Positions 6,680 through 13,020 of a stretch of DNA of 13,020 bases are shown here, one piece after another; position 1 is the first letter of the stretch, and every line of letters starts with the position of its first letter. This DNA is from SHLQ01 sp964562985. Lineage in GTDB: Bacteria > Actinomycetota > Acidimicrobiia > Acidimicrobiales > SHLQ01. A model generated the notes under the pieces. The model was given only the letters and a program-made list of their open reading frames with translations, did not search any database and had not been told where the DNA came from. The position numbers and the translations under genes were made by a program. Location of the stretch: positions 1-13,020 of the forward strand of contig CAZLWE010000080.1 of NCBI GenBank assembly GCA_964562985.1, read 5' to 3'.

Positions 6680-6685
6680 ACGCTA
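6680..6685 (-). promoter_or_regulatory. Leaderless -10 box and paired palindromes before the CIA30-like gene
   Basis: On the minus strand TAGCGT is followed by 7 bases and then the GTG at 6672. It lies inside two adjacent copies of the palindrome CGCTAGCG (6672-6679 and 6681-6688), nine bases apart. This could be an internal promoter of the leftward operon with its own regulator site. Confidence 0.4.
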
Positions 6686-6700
6686 GCGGTGGGGTAGTGG

Positions 6701-7546
6701 TTAACCGTCGCGCCCGATGGTGTTCTTTCCCTCAGCTTCATCAAAGAGCTTTGGATACGGACGGTCGATTCCGACTAGTTGTTTGAAGATCGGTGTCCCG
6801 CGATCGATGACCTCTTGGGGCACTCCGGATAGTTGGTCTTCGAGCGGGATAATGAACTTCGGAAGGTACTCGATCAAAATCGCAGATCGGTCATGGTCGC
6901 TGTGGTTCGGCATCGCACAGTGCCACACCATCCCGTTGAACAAGATCGCGTCGCCAGGATCGCCCGACATTCGTGAGCAGTTGTCGTAGAAGTGGTCACG
7001 ATCGTCCGTCTCCGGATAGCGAAGGTCAACTTGACTGCCGGGAAGGAACCCGCTCGCTCCCGAGACCTCGTTGAACGGGTCGAGCGGAATCGTGACCTGC
7101 AAGTTCATCGGGAACGAGGAGTTGATTCGCGCTGGGAAGCCCTCGCGGTCGTACATGTCCCAGTATGGGTAGTCGATGTGGGGCTCTTGTCCTGGGCCGC
7201 CGGGCAGCAGCCGGTTTGCGGCGATCGAGCCCAGGTGGAACTTGTGGCCCAAGAATGCCGAGGTGATCTCGACGATCACCGGGTGCTGCACCATCGCCTC
7301 AAAGATCGTTCCCTTGGCGAGAAGGTTCCACACCCGCCGTTGCAGGTGAATCGTCTCTTCGTTCGCTCCCTGAAAGTGCGTCTCCTTATCGACGTCTTTG
7401 GAGAACTCCATGATCAGCGACCGGGCCTCAGCGACCTCGTCGGCGTCGAAGGCGCCACGGATAGCAACCGCCCCTGTGCCCGTCAGTAACTCGTCGATAA
7501 TCGACTCCATATCTTCGGAAAGTCGGGATGTATTGACGTCGAACAT
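6701..7546 (-). CDS. PhyH-family Fe(II)/2-oxoglutarate dioxygenase
   Basis: The 281-residue cytosolic protein is of the phytanoyl-CoA dioxygenase type, which hydroxylates a substrate using O2 and 2-oxoglutarate with release of succinate and CO2. The facial triad is visible: H123 and D125 in QEPHIDYPYWD and H209 in MVWHCAMPNHS. R220 in DHDRSAILIEY is placed to bind 2-oxoglutarate. SGASGFLPGSQ (162-172) is a typical PhyH loop. It starts 2 nt after the lacI-type regulator's stop, with AAAGGA (7558-7553) as ribosome binding site 6 nt before the ATG, so the two are translationally coupled. The PhyH family covers many small-molecule hydroxylases, halogenases and sugar-modifying enzymes; lipid alpha-oxidation should not be assumed. 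Context suggests a sugar- or polyol-derived substrate. Confidence 0.9.
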   Translation of the reverse strand: MFDVNTSRLSEDMESIIDELLTGTGAVAIRGAFDADEVAEARSLIMEFSKDVDKETHFQGANEETIHLQRRVWNLLAKGTIFEAMVQHPVIVEITSAFLGHKFHLGSIAANRLLPGGPGQEPHIDYPYWDMYDREGFPARINSSFPMNLQVTIPLDPFNEVSGASGFLPGSQVDLRYPETDDRDHFYDNCSRMSGDPGDAILFNGMVWHCAMPNHSDHDRSAILIEYLPKFIIPLEDQLSGVPQEVIDRGTPIFKQLVGIDRPYPKLFDEAEGKNTIGRDG

Positions 7547-7548
7547 AG

Positions 7549-8541
7549 CTATTCCTTTACGGGTCCCGTGGTGGCTCGAACGACCAGTTTGGGAGCGATC
7601 AACTCGTGCTTTGCTGCGGTGCGGCCGGCGATTCGTTCCAAAAGCAGTTCGGTCGCTCGGCTGCCAAATTGCTGTCGCGGTTGGTGCACCGTGGTCAAGG
7701 CCAAGAGACCTAACCCGGCGAGAACGGTGTCGTCGTAGCCCATGACCGAGACGTCACCGGGGACATCGACACCAAGCTTGCGCAGATGTGTGAGGACGCC
7801 CGATGCGGCTAGATCGTTGGCCGCGAATATGGCCGTCGGGGGCTCATGGAGGCTCATCAAACTCTCGGCTGCAGCCTTTCCGGCCTCCTCGCGGTAGTCG
7901 CCCTCGTAGACGATCGGGGCTAGGCCAGCGTTAGTCATAGCTGTCGTGAAACCGCGTCGCCGCTGCGGTGCTCCGGGAGCTCCGCCAGCATCGATGTGAG
8001 CGATTCGGGTGTGTCCCAAATTGGTGAGATGTTCCACCACCAGTTCGGCACCTCGGACCTCGTCGTTGCAAACGGTATCCATTGTCTTGGGCTTGTCGAA
8101 GTTTGATACCGCCACCGTTGGCGTCTGTTGGGCGACGTCTTCGAACACTTCGCCCGAGAAGCGGGCCGCCCCAAGGACGATGCCATCGGTGCGGAGGTTG
8201 AGCAGGGTCTCGGTTGCCACGACCTCGCCGGACTCTTGTTGCCAGCCGGAGGTGATCAGTACCTGCATGCCTGACTCAGCAGCTGTTGCCGCGACCCCTT
8301 CGGCCAACTCGGTGAAGTACGGGTTGTGGAGGTCGTTCAACATGACCCCGATCGTGTTCGTCTGACCCGAGGCTAGGTTTCTCGCCCAGAGGTTCGGGCG
8401 GTACCCGAGTTCGCTGGCTGAGGCGAGAACCTTTTGGCGGCTCTTCTCCGACACCCGGGGGGAGTCGTTCATGACCAACGACACCAATGCGCGAGAGACA
8501 CCTGCGTGCCGGGCTACGTCTTCCATCGTGGGCTGGCTCAT
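7549..8541 (-). CDS. LacI-family transcriptional repressor
   Basis: The 330-residue regulator has an N-terminal helix-turn-helix (about residues 5-25, MEDVARHAGVSRALVSLVMN), the linker SEKSRQKVLASASELGYRPN, a hinge helix NLWARNLASG (51-60), and a sugar-binding-protein-like effector domain from TIGVMLNDLHNPYF to the C-terminus, including AIFAANDLAASG and VMGYDD. Members are usually dimers that leave the operator when a sugar ligand binds. The hinge leucine inserts at a central CpG, matching the GCGC centre of the two palindromes upstream. It heads the leftward operon and faces the transporter genes, so it most likely represses both arms and itself. ATG 8541 directly follows GGAGG with no spacer; ATG 8526 is an alternative. 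Ligand unknown. Confidence 0.95.
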   Translation of the reverse strand: MSQPTMEDVARHAGVSRALVSLVMNDSPRVSEKSRQKVLASASELGYRPNLWARNLASGQTNTIGVMLNDLHNPYFTELAEGVAATAAESGMQVLITSGWQQESGEVVATETLLNLRTDGIVLGAARFSGEVFEDVAQQTPTVAVSNFDKPKTMDTVCNDEVRGAELVVEHLTNLGHTRIAHIDAGGAPGAPQRRRGFTTAMTNAGLAPIVYEGDYREEAGKAAAESLMSLHEPPTAIFAANDLAASGVLTHLRKLGVDVPGDVSVMGYDDTVLAGLGLLALTTVHQPRQQFGSRATELLLERIAGRTAAKHELIAPKLVVRATTGPVKE

Positions 8542-8549
8542 CCTCCGAC

Positions 8550-8555
8550 AGGGTA
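8550..8555 (-). promoter_or_regulatory. Candidate -10 box of the lacI-type gene
   Basis: On the minus strand TACCCT is followed by 8 bases and then the ATG at 8541. The operator at 8577-8590 would cover or adjoin the -35 position, which fits autorepression. The -35 itself is weak. Confidence 0.35.
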
Positions 8556-8576
8556 GTGGTTCGCGAGGGTCCTTGT

Positions 8577-8590
8577 ATAGAGCGCTCTAT
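8577..8590. promoter_or_regulatory. LacI-type operator 1
   Basis: ATAGAGCGCTCTAT is a perfect 14-bp palindrome with the CpG-centred core usual for LacI-family sites. It lies 36 bases before the regulator's start codon. Its core of 12 bases is identical to the second site at 8719-8732. Confidence 0.85.
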
Positions 8591-8613
8591 TTGTGGATCT
8601 GAGAAATGTAGGG

Positions 8614-8628
8614 CGAAACCCTGTTTCG
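8614..8628. repeat. Inverted repeat in the divergent region
   Basis: CGAAAC and GTTTCG (8614-8619 and 8623-8628) are separated by CCT. It differs from the LacI-type sites, so it could bind another regulator or form a small hairpin in a leftward transcript. No partner copy is seen. Confidence 0.4.
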
Positions 8629-8673
8629 GTCGTGCCGCTTGTGAAAGATCGCGCAATCATTGGGCTTGCTGAG

Positions 8674-8703
8674 TTGACGTAGACGAATATGACTGACTAT
8701 GAT
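8674..8703 (+). promoter_or_regulatory. Sigma-70 promoter of the isomerase/transporter operon
   Basis: TTGACG (8674-8679) and TATGAT (8698-8703) are 18 bases apart, each close to consensus. The expected start is near 8710, leaving a leader of about 160 bases before the GTG at 8873. Operator 2 follows at once. Confidence 0.75.
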
Positions 8704-8718
8704 GTCACTCGTCACTCA

Positions 8719-8732
8719 GTAGAGCGCTCTAC
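8719..8732. promoter_or_regulatory. LacI-type operator 2
   Basis: GTAGAGCGCTCTAC is a perfect 14-bp palindrome sharing TAGAGCGCTCTA with operator 1. It lies at about +10 to +23 of the rightward promoter, where a bound repressor would block clearance. The centres of the two sites are 142 bp apart, so looping by a higher oligomer is possible but not shown. Confidence 0.85.
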
Positions 8733-8789
8733 TCTCCACTTGAATATCACCTGTGAGGGTCGAATCGTTTCACCGAGTGGTCTGTGGCT

Positions 8790-8820
8790 TTCACCTGAAC
8801 GCGAGCAGCGCGCAGGTGAA
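8790..8820 (+). promoter_or_regulatory. Strong hairpin in the leader of the isomerase gene
   Basis: TTCACCTG (8790-8797) pairs with CAGGTGAA (8813-8820). Inside, CGCG (8800-8803) pairs with CGCG (8809-8812) around the loop AGCAG, with AA bulged. It is in the untranslated leader, about 50 bases before the start, followed by a purine-rich stretch and no T-tract, so it is not a terminator. It may stabilise the mRNA or control translation. No known riboswitch class is recognised. Confidence 0.6.
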
Positions 8821-8872
8821 GTCAGGGGGAAGCAGAAGCAAAAGCATCGACGGAAGTAGTTAGGGGTAGTTC

Positions 8873-9766
8873 GTGGGATTTATGACTCGCATGGCGACCG
8901 CGCCAATTTCATGGGGAATTTGCGAAGTCCCGGGTTGGGGCGCGCAACTACCGGTTCAACGAGTGCTTTCCGAAATGGCGGCGATGGGCTTCCCCTCCAC
9001 CGAGCTCGGCTCTGAGGGTTATCTCCCCTCCAACCCGCAGGAGCTGCGCTCGGTGTTAGAGCCTCACGGCTTGGGTTTGCTCGCGGCGTTCGTGCCCGCC
9101 GTCGTTCACGATCCTGTCGAAGCCGACGAGACACTTCGCCGAATGACCGAGATGGCCGAACTCCTAAAAGCTGTTGGCGCCACGTACTTCAATACCTCGC
9201 CCGTCACGTCCTGGGACTGGGGCCCGCGTCGAGAACTCACCGATGCGCAATGGGACCACGCCTGGCTCATGTTCGACCGGATCGAAGAGATCACTGAGGC
9301 ACACGGACTGACGCAAGTCCTACACGAGCACGTCGGGACGATCGTCGAGACCAAAGACGAGATCCAGCGAGTGGTCGACAACTCGCCCATCCGATTTGTA
9401 CTGGACACCGCACACTTCGCCGTCGGTGGTTACGACCCCGTCGACTTTGCGAGGAACCACCCCGACCGCGTCGGACTCGTCCACATCAAAGATTGTGATC
9501 TTTCGGTCGCCAGTCGGCTCAACGAGGGAGCGATCTCCCTCATGGAGGCGGTGCAAAGCGGGATCTTCCCGTCGGTTGGCAAAGGCGATCTCAACATCGA
9601 TGAAGTCATCGGTTCACTCGAGGGGGCTGGCTACAGCGGCTGGTATGTCCTCGAACAAGACGTCGCCATCACCGGCGACCTACCCGGCGAAGGAGCCGGT
9701 CCGATCGAAGGCGTTCGAGAGAGCGTCGAATATCTCAGGGGACTTGAAAGGCGTATTGCGGCATAG
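8873..9766 (+). CDS. Sugar isomerase/epimerase-like TIM-barrel protein (IolE-like)
   Basis: The 297-residue cytosolic protein belongs to the xylose isomerase-like TIM-barrel superfamily (AP_endonuc_2), which includes inosose dehydratase IolE and ketose 3-epimerases. It opens with ATAPISWGICEVPGWG, as in actinobacterial IolE-like proteins. Likely divalent-metal ligands sit at strand ends: E152 in HEHVG, D178 in FVLDTAHF, H204 in LVHIKD and E261 in YVLEQD. GTG 8873 is chosen because AGGGG (8862-8866) lies 6 nt before it; ATGs at 8882 and 8891 are in frame but too far from that site. It is the first gene of the repressed rightward operon, so it probably acts on the imported sugar or polyol. Dehydratase versus epimerase activity cannot be decided from sequence. 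Confidence 0.88.
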   Translation: MGFMTRMATAPISWGICEVPGWGAQLPVQRVLSEMAAMGFPSTELGSEGYLPSNPQELRSVLEPHGLGLLAAFVPAVVHDPVEADETLRRMTEMAELLKAVGATYFNTSPVTSWDWGPRRELTDAQWDHAWLMFDRIEEITEAHGLTQVLHEHVGTIVETKDEIQRVVDNSPIRFVLDTAHFAVGGYDPVDFARNHPDRVGLVHIKDCDLSVASRLNEGAISLMEAVQSGIFPSVGKGDLNIDEVIGSLEGAGYSGWYVLEQDVAITGDLPGEGAGPIEGVRESVEYLRGLERRIAA

Positions 9767-9807
9767 GCGGCGACACGATTTTTGCGACCCGGGAAAACAA
9801 AACCCTT

Positions 9808-9816
9808 AGGAGGGGG
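9808..9816 (+). promoter_or_regulatory. Strong ribosome binding site of the binding-protein gene
   Basis: AGGAGGGGG lies 6 nt before the ATG at 9823 (9 nt counted from AGGAGG). It is the strongest Shine-Dalgarno sequence in the window, in line with the high amount of binding protein that such systems need. Confidence 0.8.
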
Positions 9817-9822
9817 AACCTA

Positions 9823-10890
9823 ATGAAAAAAATGAAATGGCTAGCGATTCTGCTGGCAATGACAATGGTGGCCGCAGCATGCGGCGGCGATAGCGCTGAT
9901 GGCGATACTGCATCAGGCGACGACACCGCTGAGGATTCTGGAGATTCCGGAGATTCCGGAGATTCCGGAGATTCCGGAGATTCCGGAGATTCTGGAGACA
10001 CCGAAGACGTTTCAGTCGCTCAGGGTGGAGACCTTGAGTTCCACGTGATCACCCACGGCGACAGCGGCACCTTCTGGTCTGTTGTCGAGCGCGCGGTGAA
10101 CGACGCAGAAGCCCAGTTTGGAATCACCGTGAATTACTTCGGTGCAAACAACGACGCTGCTGCACAGTCACAGGCAATCGAGCAGGCAATCGCTGACGGC
10201 TCCGACGGCATCGCCATCTCCTTGGCCGATCCAGACGGCCTCGAGTCAGCAGCCCAAGCTGTTGTTGCTGCAGGCATCCCGCTCTACACCTTGAACTCAG
10301 GCTCGAATGACTTCACGCGTCTCGGCGCGGTATCTCACTTCGGACAGGACGAATTCGTCGCTGGTCAGGGTGCTGGCCTGCGTTTCAACGAACTTGGAGC
10401 AACCACCGTGTTGTGCGCAACCCAAGAGCAGTCGAACGTTGGCCTCGAGGAGCGCTGCAACGGCCTCGTCGACACCTTCGGAGGAGAGGTCATCTCTGAG
10501 TTCATCGGTCTCGATGCAGAGCCTGAAGCACAGGTTTCGGGAATCGTTGCTGCACTCAACGCGAACCCTGATGTCGACGCTGTGCTCGGTACCGGACCAA
10601 ACGTCCCAATCCGTGCGATGGAAGCGGGCGAGAGCACCGGAACTGACCTGATCATTGGTTCATTCGACCTCTCCGAGGATCTCATCAACGAGATCGAAGC
10701 CGGAAACATCGCCTTCACCGTTGATCAGCAGCAGTACCTCCAGGGCTACCTCCCAGTAGTCGCTATGTTCCTTCAGGCCACAAACCAGAACACGATCGGC
10801 GGCGGCAACGCCATCCTCACCGGTCCTGGCTTCGTCACGCCTGACAACGCAGCAGCAGTTGCAGCACTTGTTGGCGAGGGAACTCGCTAA
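9823..10890 (+). CDS. Sugar ABC transporter substrate-binding lipoprotein (CUT2/Peripla_BP_4 type)
   Basis: The 355-residue lipoprotein captures substrate outside the membrane for the permease encoded next. Its signal MKKMKWLAILLAMTMVAAAC carries a lipobox with lipidated Cys20. An acidic Asp/Ser/Gly linker (about 21-65) contains seven DSG units. The two-lobed periplasmic-binding fold follows, starting LEFHVITHGDSGTFWSVVERAVNDA, with the AIADGSDGIAISLADPDGL and VVAAGIPLYTLNSGSND segments typical of ribose/galactose-type binding proteins, and IIGSFDLSEDLINEIEAGNIAFTVDQQQY near the end. A normal length apart from the linker. It lies 56 bases after the isomerase gene and is presumably cotranscribed. 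The substrate is unknown; pairing with an IolE-like enzyme suggests a sugar or cyclitol. Confidence 0.94.
   Translation: MKKMKWLAILLAMTMVAAACGGDSADGDTASGDDTAEDSGDSGDSGDSGDSGDSGDSGDTEDVSVAQGGDLEFHVITHGDSGTFWSVVERAVNDAEAQFGITVNYFGANNDAAAQSQAIEQAIADGSDGIAISLADPDGLESAAQAVVAAGIPLYTLNSGSNDFTRLGAVSHFGQDEFVAGQGAGLRFNELGATTVLCATQEQSNVGLEERCNGLVDTFGGEVISEFIGLDAEPEAQVSGIVAALNANPDVDAVLGTGPNVPIRAMEAGESTGTDLIIGSFDLSEDLINEIEAGNIAFTVDQQQYLQGYLPVVAMFLQATNQNTIGGGNAILTGPGFVTPDNAAAVAALVGEGTR
9934..9996 (+). repeat. Seven-copy 9-bp tandem repeat encoding (Asp-Ser-Gly)7
   Basis: Units of GATTCCGGA run in frame. The five inner copies are identical, while the first and last carry TCT instead of TCC. The array forms part of the flexible linker between the lipid anchor and the binding domain. 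Confidence 0.95.
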
Positions 10891-10931
10891 TTACCTTGGA
10901 CTGACCAACAGGTCAGCCCAGAATCTGGATT

Positions 10932-10970
10932 CCCCCGGGGCCGAGCCACCATGGCTCGGCCCTATGGGGG
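10932..10970 (+). terminator. Strong intercistronic hairpin between binding-protein and permease genes
   Basis: GGGCCGAGCC (10938-10947) pairs perfectly with GGCTCGGCCC (10953-10962) around the loop ACCAT. The stem can extend with CCCCC (10932-10936) against GGGGG (10966-10970). There is no T-tract. It may act as a partial terminator or protect the 3' end of the upstream message, giving more binding protein than permease. Confidence 0.7.
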
Positions 10971-10996
10971 CCTGTATCACCTGGAAGGGAACCTTG

Positions 10997-13020
10997 GTGT
11001 CAGATACGACCACCACTACGTCGGCAGTGGAAAACGCTGACGTGTCCGACGAAGCCGAAGAACTCGACGACTTGGCCGCACCCGAAGAAGGAGGCGGCGG
11101 CGATTCCGATGGCACTCCTCCCGAGGACGGTGGAGACGACGAGAGGCTGAACTTTCGCGGTCCCATCCAACGCTTGCTTACTCGTCCAGAGATCGGTGCG
11201 CTCGCCGGAGCCGCTGCAGTATGGACACTCTTTTGGCTGGTTGGTGGCAACTTCGGTACCGCCGGCGCAACCGCAAACTTTCTCGACGTTTCGTCGACTC
11301 TCGGCATCATGTCGGTGGCCGTTGCCCTCCTGATGATCGGTGGAGAGTTCGATCTGTCATCTGGTTCAATGACCGGCGCGACAGCGATCTTCGTGCTCCT
11401 GGTAACAACCCAAGTTGGGGAGCTGGGCGGCGCTGGCCTCGGCTACCACCTCGCCATACCCCTATCTCTAATGTTTGCTCTCGGTATCGGCTGGTTCAAC
11501 GGCGCGATGGTCGAGCGAACCTCCTTGCCGAGCTTCATCGTCACGCTCGCTACCTTCTTCATTCTTATTGGCGCCAAGCTCGGCTTCGCCAAACGCCTCA
11601 CCGACAAGGTGATCGTCGCTCGTGACGAAGAATCCGACCCCGAGGGTTGGGACTTCTATTCGAACATCTTTGCCGGTCAGTGGCGGGCGCAAGACAACGT
11701 CTGGGCTCAGCGTGACACCGTGTGGGCCATCCTCATGGTCGTCGGTGGCGCAATGCTCATCCTCGGCACCATCTACATGACCTTTAACCGGGCCAAGAAG
11801 ATGAACCCCGCTGGGCTTGTGGTCTTCGCGGTTGGTGTTGCCGCTTCGATCGCCGGCTTTCTCTTGCTGCTCACCACCGATGGCGTAACGAACAACATCA
11901 TCTGGGGCGTCCTCACTGCGGCGGGTGCGCTGGTGGCGGCCATCGGCTTTGGTCTGGCGAACTTTGAGCGCGCCGTGCCCGTTTCGGGTGCGATGCCCGC
12001 TGCGGTGCCAAAGATGTTCTTTGGTGGTCTCATCTCCTTGTCCGCTGGTGTCGTGCTCGGACTCATCATCATGAGCGACAACGAAAACTCGATTGGTCTT
12101 CTCGGTGGCGGCTTTGCAAGGACCGTATTCTTTGTGGGTCTCGTTATTGTCGGGCTGGCTGCGCTCGCCGTCGCTGCAGGCAAGGCTCCGCCATCGGCAC
12201 CCCTCATTGGCGTTGCGGTTCTTGCGGTCCCAACGTTTACGTTCTTGACCACCGTCCAGGGTGCCCGAGCCATGCTCTTTGCGGGCCTCGTTTTGATCGG
12301 CACGGCCTTGATGTTGGCTGCTGCGTCGCAACTTCGAAGCGCGTCGTCCTCACTTGCGATGATGCTCGGGCTTGCAACGGTCGGCGTCTTGACGGTGGTG
12401 GCGTTCATCATCCGGTCGCAGGGCACAGGACGACAGATTCGTGTCGAGTTGTTCAGCTCGATCCTGATCGTGGCCTTCCTTATCGGGCTCGGCGCAATCA
12501 TGACCTTCCTCTTTCAGAAACGAACGGGACCTGACATTGCCGCAGACCGGATGGGTGGAATCGTCAACTCCCTCGGATTTGTGGCTCTTGCCGTCGCAAC
12601 GTTGATCCGTCTTCTGTTCATCATTCCTGAACAGGTTGGAACCAACGTTGGAAACATTCCGCTCCGTGTCTCCGTCCTGTGGTTCGCCGTTGTCGTGATC
12701 GGCGCAACGTTTGTTCTCGAAAAGACCAAGTTCGGTTCGTGGATTTACGCCGTCGGAGGAAACAAGCAAGCCGCCCGCTCGGTTGGCGTTCCAGCCGCTC
12801 GTACCAAGACCTCGTTGTTCATGATCGTCTCGTCGGCAGCATGGCTTGTCGGCATGCTGACGGCCTTCCGCTTTGAGTCCGTTCAGGCGAACGTCGGCGA
12901 TGGACTCGAGTTCAACTACATCATCGCCGCCGTTGTCGGTGGCTGTCTGCTTACCGGCGGCTACGGCTCCACGATCGGTGCAGCTATCGGCGCAATCATC
13001 TTCGCCATGATTCGCTCCGG
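10997..13020 (+). CDS. Oversized RbsC-like sugar ABC transporter permease (3' end missing)
   Basis: The frame from GTG 10997 runs open to the window edge, so at least 674 residues are encoded. GGAAGGGA (10983-10990) lies 6 nt before the GTG. Residues 1-48 are an acidic, Thr-, Glu- and Gly-rich tail. Residues 64-206 match the first half of the CUT2 permease fold, including ALLMIGGEFDLSSGSMTG (109-126), GWFNGAMVERTSLPSFIVTLA. The second half begins at about 556 (LRVSVLWFAVVVIG) with YAVGGNKQAARSVGVPAARTK and AAVVGGCLLTGGYGSTIGAAIG. E. coli RbsC is 321 residues and has about 85 residues between the equivalent motifs; here there are about 400. The extra part (about 243-555) holds roughly nine hydrophobic segments. 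The protein should form the transmembrane channel with a separate ATPase encoded downstream. Confidence 0.9.
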   Translation, partial: MSDTTTTTSAVENADVSDEAEELDDLAAPEEGGGGDSDGTPPEDGGDDERLNFRGPIQRLLTRPEIGALAGAAAVWTLFWLVGGNFGTAGATANFLDVSSTLGIMSVAVALLMIGGEFDLSSGSMTGATAIFVLLVTTQVGELGGAGLGYHLAIPLSLMFALGIGWFNGAMVERTSLPSFIVTLATFFILIGAKLGFAKRLTDKVIVARDEESDPEGWDFYSNIFAGQWRAQDNVWAQRDTVWAILMVVGGAMLILGTIYMTFNRAKKMNPAGLVVFAVGVAASIAGFLLLLTTDGVTNNIIWGVLTAAGALVAAIGFGLANFERAVPVSGAMPAAVPKMFFGGLISLSAGVVLGLIIMSDNENSIGLLGGGFARTVFFVGLVIVGLAALAVAAGKAPPSAPLIGVAVLAVPTFTFLTTVQGARAMLFAGLVLIGTALMLAAASQLRSASSSLAMMLGLATVGVLTVVAFIIRSQGTGRQIRVELFSSILIVAFLIGLGAIMTFLFQKRTGPDIAADRMGGIVNSLGFVALAVATLIRLLFIIPEQVGTNVGNIPLRVSVLWFAVVVIGATFVLEKTKFGSWIYAVGGNKQAARSVGVPAARTKTSLFMIVSSAAWLVGMLTAFRFESVQANVGDGLEFNYIIAAVVGGCLLTGGYGSTIGAAIGAIIFAMIRS

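Noticed and set aside
6673..6744. ATG 6744 as start of the CIA30-like gene
   Set aside because: It overlaps the dioxygenase gene and puts 24 unrelated residues before an otherwise ideal lipoprotein signal.
11468..12501. Long minus-strand open frames opposite the permease (about 240-290 codons)
   Set aside because: They are low-complexity, match no family and mirror the codon pattern of the permease, whose frame is open through the whole region with clear RbsC motifs at both ends.

Overview
The window looks like chromosomal DNA of a high-GC actinobacterium, most likely an aquatic Acidimicrobiia-type lineage. This placement is inferred from Thr/Ala/Pro-rich surface proteins, acidic lipoprotein linkers, many apparently leaderless genes with TANNNT boxes 6-8 nt before the start codon, and the protein families present. 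No rRNA or marker phylogeny supports it. There is no mobile element or CRISPR array; most of the window is ordinary chromosome.

Positions 1-4320 hold the 3' end of a Thr-rich cell-surface protein with a cadherin-like domain and a C-terminal membrane anchor (1-1137), glutamine-dependent NAD+ synthetase nadE (1185-2870), and a group 2 sigma-70 factor (3074-4015). A cluster of GC-rich hairpins (4043-4136) and an unannotated-looking 49-residue membrane protein (4177-4326) follow. Positions 4392-4487 are a selenocysteine tRNA (selC, anticodon UCA, long variable arm), so the organism probably decodes UGA as Sec. Directly after it come a secreted, membrane-anchored CopC-like protein that has lost the usual copper ligands (4500-5018) and an epoxide-hydrolase-type alpha/beta hydrolase (5035-5868).

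Positions 5869-13020 form a divergent sugar/polyol locus. Leftward: a LacI-family regulator (8541-7549), a PhyH-type Fe(II)/2-oxoglutarate dioxygenase (7546-6701) and a CIA30-like lipoprotein (6672-5869). Rightward: an IolE-like TIM-barrel isomerase/epimerase (8873-9766), a CUT2-type sugar-binding lipoprotein (9823-10890) and the start of a very large RbsC-like permease (10997 to beyond the window end). The 331-bp divergent region carries two perfect 14-bp palindromes with the core TAGAGCGCTCTA. One lies at the lacI promoter. The other is just downstream of a good sigma-70 promoter (TTGACG-N18-TATGAT). The simplest reading is one LacI-type repressor controlling both arms and itself. A long leader with a strong hairpin precedes the isomerase gene, and another strong hairpin separates the binding protein from the permease.

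The most unusual item is the permease. Its N-terminal and C-terminal parts match the RbsC fold, but about 310 extra residues with roughly nine additional hydrophobic segments sit between them, and an acidic tail of about 48 residues precedes the first helix. With the dioxygenase, the carbohydrate-binding-like lipoprotein and the TIM-barrel enzyme, this may be an undescribed uptake and catabolism system for an unidentified sugar or polyol.
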